Shown: piece by piece, positions 41,656 to 49,163 of the stretch
Numbering within the stretch: the stretch's first letter is position 1
How the letters are laid out: every line of letters begins with the position of its first letter
Origin: Mnemiopsis leidyi
Taxonomy: Eukaryota > Ctenophora > Tentaculata > Lobata > Bolinopsidae
Direction of reading: 5' to 3'
Assembly (NCBI GenBank): GCA_000226015.1
Contig: JH153578.1
Coordinates: 24,490 to 73,652 of the forward strand
Length of the DNA stretch: 49,163 nt
Notes under the pieces: generated by a model
Seen by the model: only the letters and a program-made list of their open reading frames with translations
Databases searched by the model: none
What the model was told of the DNA's origin: nothing
Made by a program: the position numbers and the translations under genes

Positions 41656-44605
41656 TCAGAGTTCTTGTTTCCTGACTTTCCGACTGTCTATTTCTTGTTT
41701 AGTAGCATCTCTTGCACATCTGAAACTGATGTTGTCTGATCCCGCGTCCGCTGTGTTACCCATCCTGAAAAGTACGGACTTCAAAGACACGTGACTACAT
41801 ATCACTAAAAAGTTGAAAGGTGTTGCACTGACATAATCAACCCAATTTTAAATCTCCTCGCATTGGCTCATTCGTCGTAGCAAGAATTCATAAAATATGT
41901 GACGTTGATTCACGTATTAAAATGTTCAATTTCCATCATGATCATAAAATACTAGCACCTATCGTTTCCGATAAAATTTCCATTTCGAGCGGGAATCGGA
42001 GAGTAGAGAGGCGCTCAGAAATTAAGAAATTTTCCTTACCAAGGTGTAAGGTCAGATAATGCAAAACTTTGCCTTGCCAGCAACGGGCAGTGCGGCCCTC
42101 AGGGCATTTCATCAAAGGCAAAATCCCCCAGATTCCACATATATATATATACCTCCGGGATAATGAATTTAACTATCAAACAATCCTGTACAAACTTAAT
42201 CAATAGGTTGAATGGGCTTTCTGCCGTTAGGCTTTTATTTAGCAACACCTGATTAAAAAACAAAGACGATCCCTTATTATACTCGTGGAAGAAGAGGAAT
42301 CACGAAATCCGAGCGGCTCTCAGTTCCTTCGTATCCGATCGGATGGAAATTTTACAGCTGGCCGGTCGCCGGAGATAGCTAATCCGGGAGTGGAGAGGTG
42401 CTATTAAAAATTGCTGTTCTCTATAGCCTCTATTAGACATTGCTAAAGTTATCGTCTCTTGTCCCTTCTCACATGTACTCGAGCATCGGCATTTCACGCT
42501 AAAGTTTACTGCAAAGTTTTCCGATTAATATTATGGGAGAGTACGCTTTGAGGTCATGCGGTAAGATGTGTGAAAATTTCCTCCATGACTGCGGTTACCT
42601 TATAGTTATTAAATCCTTCCTAGTTCTCCGTGCATCTGTTAATGTTCAACTTAACCAACGTTGTTAATTGAACATGTTAAATATTTAAATGATAAATAAT
42701 TAATAACGGCAAGTACTGCAGTAACGCGGTATCATAATCGCGCGCGACGCAGTGAAATTTGCGCGCGAAAACATGTGGGCGGATCTTAAACAATTCGCGA
42801 GCTACATAAAATACAGGCTATTGGCGGTACCGAAGGTTTGTCAGTGACCGGTGTCGCTAGAAATTTGATACAAGAAAGAAGCACACTACACAACTTACCT
42901 AGTAGTAACATCAGCCTTGTGGTTAAACTTCCCATCAATAGAGTCAATGTAGCTGCCTCCTCTGAGTGTATACTGAGGTTGTCTCGTCTGTTGGTCCACC
43001 CCGTACACAGTGCTGGTCCACTCCCACACGTTACCAACCATATCATACATACCTGGATAGAGGGGTACTCAAGAATGTAGATAATTCAAACTATCATAAT
43101 ATAATGTTAGACTAATACACCTTGTACGTGCTAGTTATAAGATCATCGCTCAAAATAGTTCAGTATTACTACCACATACAACGAAAAGGAGCTTATAATT
43201 CACTCATAAAATGCCGAAAATTTGATGACGCCATATCTGGACGACCCCTTACCAAATGGATTTTGTGCTTTGAAAGCCTTAACAGGAGCCACACCGATGT
43301 ATCCATCTTTCCCATTATTTTTCTTGGGGAACTTTCCTTGCCAGATATTCATCCTATTTTTCTCGTGCTGGTTACCCCAAGGATACTGTTGGTCTGGCAA
43401 AGTGGATAATATCAAAACATTTGTCTTTATCTGTCCTTCACTCTACTCACATATACAATTTCAACTTCAATCGGATGTTCCTAATAAATAAAGCGTTTGA
43501 TATGCAACTCTCTGTAAGAATTTGTTAACTACCTCGCATTCCACCCCTCGCTGCATACTCCCACTCAGGCTCAGTGGGCAGACGCAGTCCTTGGGCTTGA
43601 CAATATGCGTCTGCGTCGTTCAGGGATATGTGGACGGCAGGATATTGAGGTTTAGCTGAGGATCCTGGGCCAGCAGGGTGTTTCCAATAGGCACCTTCAA
43701 CCGGCAACCACCACTCAGCACCTAAAAAGAAACTACATTTCACTCGCTTACCAAGTTATGAAGATCAAGAAGATGTCCACTATATAGAACTTGACTACTA
43801 GAATCTAAATATTACTCGGCTACAAGAGAAATAAAGATTTTCCCTTTTCTGTGGTAACCAAATTTGCTTTCAATGACATAACCTTAATCAGACATTAACC
43901 TTGAACAGAATTTTTAATATCTTTTAGAATTTCGTCTGTCAAAAAGCTTTCAAACACAAAACTCCACTTGAAAACTTCAGCTTCTGTTTTAAACCTGAAA
44001 CAAAAAATTCAAATTACGATGTGTGTTTGTTGAAACTTGAAAGAGTGGTATCGAAGAGTTCTCAAGTCAAGCAAAAAGCAATAGGGTTAAAATAGTTTCA
44101 GAAGTGTGACAAAAGTTCTGTTTTGTAATGTTAACAAGCATAACCCATGATCCAATAAACTTTTGCCTAAGAAAGACGTTAACTATAATTTTATAACAGA
44201 AACATTTGGATGAAGACTCACTTGTGCTCCTTAACAAACTTAGCAAACTGTTCGTTAGTTATCGGAGTTTCACTCATCAGAAAGGGCTTAACATCAAGCT
44301 TTTTCCAATCACTTTTAGAATTGAAATTTTCCTTAGTCCTGAAATATTGTACTGTCAGAAAAGTGGGTGCGTGTGTGTGTGTGTTTGTGTCTGTGTGTGT
44401 GTCTGTGTGTGTGTCTGTGTGTGTTTGTTTGAGTGTTTAAGTGTGTTTGCATACATGCATGAGTGTGTGAAATGCGATTAGGATCTTACCTGCCAAGGAT
44501 AAGTTTGTGTTCAGGAATTATCAACACCATCCCATTTGGTTCACTCACACAAGAAGCCATGGTGGTTATAACAGCACAGATCGCCAGAGGCAACTGACAT
44601 TTCAT
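41656..44605 (-). CDS. SUMF2: SUMF2, paralog of formylglycine-generating enzyme, ER-retained
   Basis: Predicted 306-aa protein (human 301) in seven minus-strand exons: 44605-44490, 44338-44222, 43994-43900, 43721-43533, 43393-43253, 43052-42899, 41764-41656 (921 nt). Signal peptide MKCQLPLAICAVITTMAS, then the FGE-sulfatase fold: SETPITNEQFAKFV, WWLPVEGAYWKHPAGPGSS, RLPTEPEWEYAARGG, NIWQGKFPKKN, VGNVWEWTS, RGGSY, RMGNTADAGSDNISFRCARD. The active-site cysteines of SUMF1 are absent (GGSYIDSIDGKFNHKADVTT), as in mammalian SUMF2, which binds SUMF1 and sulfatases and inhibits SUMF1. The C-terminus KQEL is a KDEL-like ER-retrieval signal; human SUMF2 has PGEL. The last intron (1.1 kb) contains a GC-rich repeat fragment near 42730-42790; intron 1 holds a GT repeat. 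Confidence 0.94.
44368..44460. repeat. (GT)n microsatellite in SUMF2 intron 1
   Basis: GTGTGT runs with interspersed TCTGTG units. Open frames of Val/Cys through it are repeat artefacts. Confidence 0.93.
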
Positions 44606-46078
44606 TTCAAGAAACTACCTTTAAATAGAACTCATCATTAAAGAAGATTTTCAAATAGAAAACCCGAAGTGTAAAGGAACAGTGAAGTTCATCAATGAAA
44701 ACAATTTCCAATGTTTTAGGTATACAGAAAAGTTGATGAATATCTTTGTACCTCAGACCCTGAAGGTCATAGAGACTTGTGGGTTAGCTTAAAATGACCG
44801 CAATAGCCATGTTTATATGAGACTTATGAATCAACATATGCTTTAGAAGGCTTACTTTTCGAGAAAATTGCAGAAAAACCGATTTTGGACTATTCGCGTA
44901 CACTTAAAACAGTTCTTTGCAAATATCTCGAGATTGGAGCATTTTAGAGCATATGTTGCTTCATAAGTTATATATGAATGCGAACATTTTGGTATATAGG
45001 AGAAGCCTCTAGGACCTTCCTGGACCGAATTGCAAAAATTCGCAAGTACGCGAATCCAAAAAAAAGGGCGTGGCCGATATCGCCCTCATACCATCAAAAA
45101 CAAAAATGCCATGAAGGCTAAATGTTTTAAGCATCGTCCAAAGAGGTAATATCCATTGAGAAAACGCTTTTAACACAAAAATCTAGCGACTTAGACTTTT
45201 AGAACGTTTGGTCTCGGACTACTTAACTGAATCTCCAACCCATTCTGCATGATCATATGCTTGTATTCTCGAACCACAAAATGGTATCTAACGTTTTGGT
45301 GTGCCCAAAAGCGAAAAGTAAGAGCACCCCTTTGCCCCGTTAGCTACCACCCAGATTGAGGTTCAGCTGAATCTCCAGGGCTTCTCAACTATCTAAACTT
45401 TGACTTTTCAAGATTTTCGTGTTGCTTTGTGATAAATGGCAAGAAATTTAAATTTATTGTTTTATTGAAAAAATTTATTGTTTTATTGTCTGCTAAGCAG
45501 AGCAATGTGACTGCCGCTGTTCGTATTGCAGAATGGTGGAAAGCTGTTTTGTCGTTTTTGCAAGCGTGGCCGTAGATCATTATCAGAAGGACACGGTCTC
45601 CAAGCATTTGAAGTCGAAGGTAATTTACTAGTTTATCATTTATGTCATTGCTTATAAGGATTCTTATTTTGTTTAAACTTACTTTTATGTCCATTGATTT
45701 GCTCGATAACTTGAGTGTTAAACACATGAAAAACTTGACCGAAAGTCTAGAATTTGTTAAAAATTTACAATTTATCAAAGTCTTGGCGCACGCTGAGACG
45801 AACGCTGTGTCCCATAGGTTACTATAGGATTAGGTGTGTTCGTCTCTGCGAATGTCCCCCGAAGAGCGGGTATTGATTTGTTTACTTGTTGTGTTGAGGT
45901 TTTGAAACTCTTTATTATATGAATATTCTTAAAATATCATGCTCAATTACAATTTTGAAAATTGTAAACTTGAGAAAATAATGTGTTAATAAATTTAATT
46001 ATAATGCTTAAAACATTATGTAAAAGACAATTCATAAAGCGGCCTCATGCTGTGCCGCGCGTGCGTCCGCCATTTGTT
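44606..46078. other. non-coding region with fold-back element
   Basis: No gene was recognised. Imperfect inverted repeats of about 23 bases (44823-44845 and 44945-44968; CTTATGAAnCAACATATGCT) bound a 146-base unit. The open frame at 45389-45778 (-) has no recognised domain. Confidence 0.5.
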
Positions 46079-46193
46079 GAACCGATGTGGCCCTCAGGTG
46101 TATGCGTGTGGGCTGTACTGGTTTGGCATATCTTGTGCTAGGGACATACGTACGCGCCGCGCGTCATGATGTGAGATGTCTGCGCGTCACTCA
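46079..46193. repeat. dispersed repeat, copy 2
   Basis: Same-orientation partner of 5841-5955, sharing GTGTGGGCTGTACTGGTTTG and GTCATGATGTGAGATGTC, with scattered substitutions of mainly transition type. Confidence 0.85.
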
Positions 46194-46458
46194 TATGTAG
46201 CCATTCATCTAACAAATAAATAATATATCACCTCATTGCAATTGAATATTGTAGGGCAAAGTTGTGGATGTTGGAATGCAAATCTAAGAACGAGCCAAAA
46301 ATTGCCGCTAAAAAACCATGGCACCGACAGTGCGCGGCGTAATCAGGCCATTTCAGCGCATTCGTACACGCCCTAAGAACAGTACACAGTTAAAATGATG
46401 TCACATAGGGAAAAATTACATTTTGTATTTTTTGTATTTTGTTACGCGTAACTTACGC

Positions 46459-46694
46459 CTGTACCCAGGCTTTTACAGTTATACTGAAGGGACTCCTGGA
46501 AGATTCTAGATCTTTTAACGGAGACCCTCCTCATTTAACCCTCAATCACGGTGTCCTGGTCATTCGGCTGAGTTGACCGAAGAAAATTGCATAGGCAAGT
46601 GCCCTTAGCGCACTCCTCTAGGATTGGTGGATCTGGGAATCGAACCCCAATCTCCTGCATGGAAAGTCGGAGTGTATACCACTACACCACTTAG
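46459..46694 (-). mobile_element. tRNA-derived SINE, copy 2
   Basis: Minus-strand head with A box TGGTGTAGTGGTAT and B box GGTTCGATTCC; the body is shared with 18431-18619 but keeps about 45 extra bases (46487-46558). Its body end near 46459 matches the other copy exactly (CCAGGCTTTTACAGTT), which defines that family boundary. Confidence 0.82.
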
Positions 46695-47199
46695 AAATGT
46701 CGCCAGGCCAGAAATGCGTGAGAGTGCGTGATGGCCACGACAGTTGGCTATAAACCTACAAGATTTTTGCAAAAGATTCTGGTTTTATTTGATTGATGCT
46801 TAGCTTTACAGTTTACCTACCCATTCTCCTCAGCGCCCTTTTGGCCTATCCAGGCCCTTAAGCTCATAGTTAAGGGAAAGTAAACTAAATATCGATAAAT
46901 ATCTTCATCAAAGGCTAAATATCGATTTTAAAGCCGATTTAGCACCAACATTGTACATTGATTGTAAAGTTTACATTTCTTTGCCAATTGCTGGTCAATT
47001 GCTGAAATTTAGGATAAATTTTTGTTTATATATGGGATATTGATTTATTCATTTGTGCTTCCCGAGCATTGGGGTCAAAAAACTGCACTTGCCATGTATC
47101 TAAGGCTTCAAGGGCCATGCACTAACCGACAGCATGTATGGTCCAGCAGTAGAGTTTTAGTGCAGGATAAGGACAAATAAATTAAATTGATTAATCAGG
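46695..47199. other. unassigned AT-rich sequence
   Basis: No gene, RNA or repeat was recognised. Confidence 0.4.
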
Positions 47200-48300
47200 T
47201 CTTGTTTTGCTCTAACCAGAGTGCAAAGCCATTTTGCGCGCTTCGCAGCCGCGCGCGTAAGCACCTGGTTAGGTGAAAGCGCACGCAGTTAAGTAAAGGT
47301 TTTGTACGGCAGCGCGCACCCTCCTGTCATTTTATTCGAGTGAGGGTCGGACGAAGTCAGACAAGTAAAGGTTATGTTGTCTAAAGCTCTTTTAGGCTAT
47401 TTTCAAACACATAGTTACTGAAAAATTAGTGTTTTTCTGAAAACTTGTGTTTGATACTGCATACTGGCGTTATTTGCCTAGCGCCTGACCTGCTGCTTTG
47501 CGGCAGCAGGGCAGGCAACGTTTGACAAGGCGCGTTATTGGACTTGTTAAATTTAATCCCTGTCCGTTGTCACTGCAGTTGCAGTTTTGTGCTAAAAAGA
47601 TGACTGCAATGCAATCTTTATTGCAGTCCGTTGTAACACTTCAGCTTCGCGTTTGTCTCACATTGTGACCCACACCGCCGCGCGCGCTTGTCTCACGTTG
47701 TCTCACGTTGTGGCCGCGCGCAGCGCGGCCACGCCGCCGGAGGCTGCCGCTTTGTTGTACGGCAGCGCGCACCCTCCTGTCATTTTATTCCCATATTCGC
47801 TTCGAATGAGGGTCGGACGAAGTCAAACAATTACAACCGCTTTGCGGCAGCAGGGCTATACAACGTGTAGCAAGCGCACGCCGGAGGGCTATGCAACGTG
47901 TCGCAACTTCGCGTCCTATTATTGCCGTAACTAGAACACAAAACCCTTTTGCGTAAGCACCTGGTTATGCAGGTTAGGTGAATCGTATTACAGGGCGGTG
48001 CGTCATTTTCTCTTTCCAGTATTTACCTAACCATATGTGCTTACTCCCCGCGCAGCGGCTGCTACGCATTCACCTCTGGTGGTGAGTGCGCGACGCGCAC
48101 TAAAAGGCTCTGATTAGGGCAACTCCAGTACAGCAAGTATATCCCTGTGTGAGCTTAATTTAGCTATAGCGTGAAATTAGGACGCGGACGGGCGCGCGAC
48201 GCAAAAGGTGCGTTCCGACCACAGTGCGTTCCGATCACTGGGCGCGCGCATCGTGAGCCAGGCCACAGAGCTATGTTGTCAGACGCGCTACCTGACACAA
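47200..48300. repeat. GC-rich repeat field
   Basis: An internally repetitive, CGCG-rich block. A segment GGCAGCGCGCACCCTCCTGT and its following GAGGGTCGGACGAAGTC occur at about 47309-47360 and again at about 47761-47823, the second with a 16-base insertion. TTTGCGGCAGCAGGGC also occurs twice, and AAGCACCTGGTTA occurs at 47260 and 47957. It is related to 2330-2420. Probably composite mobile elements; no reliable frame. Confidence 0.7.
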
Positions 48301-49163
48301 AAGATTGACACAAAGACTAGGTACCCAGGCAATGGTCCATACAAAGAATTTTATAAATTTTTAAAAAACATTGTGTATGGTTCATACAACACTTAATCTT
48401 ATATATATCGTTGATAGATATAGAAAATGGAAATTCAGGAATACTAACTAGAACTTAACTTTTTAGAAGAAAGTACAATCATTGGATAAAAAGAGGCGTT
48501 TCTGGATCTGGGTTCTGGGGCCTATTTATTTCGATTCGTTGGTCAATTTTAGGCCAAAAACCGTTTGTCCGGTTTCAAACAGTTAAGTTCAATTTTTGGC
48601 CTTTTTTGGCTCTCTTGTTCAGAAAATAAAAATTCGCTTTAGGGTGTGTGTAAGCATTGACGAGATTATATCCGTCTAACGTTCTAACGAAACGATTCAG
48701 CTTTAGCTGCGTGAGTCGGGTATCACCGCGACTAGTGTAAGAACTAATTAACGTGTGTAGTTACCTCCTAAAATCAAAACAATTTGGAGACACCTCCTAA
48801 ATCTAAAACAAATATGAGACACTTCCCACGAATACCGTTTTCTATTACACATTGCTTTAATAAAAAATTTTCCCCCATCTGCAACGACAGATCTATTGGA
48901 AATGAACCCTCAGGCAATGGCAGCTTAATATAATAATTATAACTCGTGCAAGTCCGAAATGGGCCGTGCGTTGCTTCTACTATGTAGGAAGTACATATGC
49001 AATGCATATCAACACACAATGGCGTTCTTAAGGACCTGATGAGTGCCAAGCAGAATTCGTGATCGCCTGATATGCAAGTTCACACTCATTCTGAATGGCG
49101 GTAGACTTTACAGCTACACTGCAGCTTACACTGTAGTGGGAATCGCGTCACTGATATCCTCCG
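48301..49163. other. unassigned end of window with MITE arm
   Basis: Near 48811-48838 the string TGAGACACTTCCCACGAATA matches the right arm of the MITE at 29374-29594, so a fragment of that family is present. Nothing else was recognised. Confidence 0.45.

Noticed and set aside
44206-44481. Open frames rich in Val and Cys
   Set aside because: They run through a GT microsatellite on the strand opposite SUMF2.
45389-45778. Protein-coding gene on the minus strand
   Set aside because: The 129-codon frame has AT-driven composition, no domain and no partner exons.
47653-47934. Ala- and Arg-rich ORF
   Set aside because: It lies in the GC-rich repeat field where stop codons are rare; the sequence recurs nearby as a repeat.

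Overview
The window is nuclear DNA of a multicellular animal. It is AT-rich, with GT-AG introns of about 0.1-1.8 kb, no bacterial-type operons, and several metazoan genes: BROX, SUMF2, NFRKB/INO80G, Rabex-5 and NDUFA7. Many transposon relics lie between and inside genes: Penelope-like element, non-LTR pieces, tRNA-derived SINEs, MITEs and minisatellites. An early-branching or other invertebrate animal is likely, but I cannot name the lineage. Two short N runs mark assembly gaps. Exon models were built by hand from reading frame, splice consensus and family similarity, with every phase checked; no transcript was available.

Layout. 1-6.1 kb: no host gene recognised; a non-LTR RT tail (minus), two pieces of a Penelope-like element separated by a tRNA-like insertion and a perfect palindrome, and a dispersed repeat. 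6.2-9.3 kb (+): a seven-exon metallophosphoesterase (here MPP-A). 9.9-10.9 kb (+): a single-exon F-box protein resembling FBXO31. 11.5-13.3 kb (+), 14.7-18.1 kb (+) and 23.1-19.2 kb (-): three further seven-exon metallophosphoesterases of the MPPED1/MPPED2 type (MPP-B, -C, -D) with matching intron positions. 24.4-25.5 kb (+): intronless VPS9-domain Rabex-5-like protein. 26.3-26.8 kb (+): NDUFA7. 27.5-30.7 kb (+): DEAD-box RNA helicase. 31.2-32.3 kb (+): short NFRKB/INO80G-like protein with an Asn-rich tail. 32.9-35.9 kb (+): BROX, nine exons. 38.5-36.6 kb (-): secreted Ig/Kazal/vWF-D protein. 41.2-39.2 kb (-): Cys-rich, EF-hand protein. 44.6-41.7 kb (-): SUMF2 with an ER-retrieval tail. 44.6-49.2 kb: no gene recognised; SINE, MITE remnants, a fold-back element and a GC-rich repeat field.

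The most interesting system is the local family of four metallophosphoesterases in 17 kb. MPP-A and MPP-B keep all metal-binding motifs. MPP-C has lost the C-terminal GHxHE motif (GDLQE), and MPP-D has lost the bridging Asp and the GNH histidine while keeping an intact frame. This looks like birth of pseudoenzymes beside active enzymes, possibly as regulatory partners. A second theme is short tandem duplication at exon-intron edges: three cases in two genes (helicase, EF-hand), two of which copy a splice site, plus a minisatellite that multiplies the helicase start codon. The other genes are unrelated housekeeping or secretory genes with no evident shared pathway.
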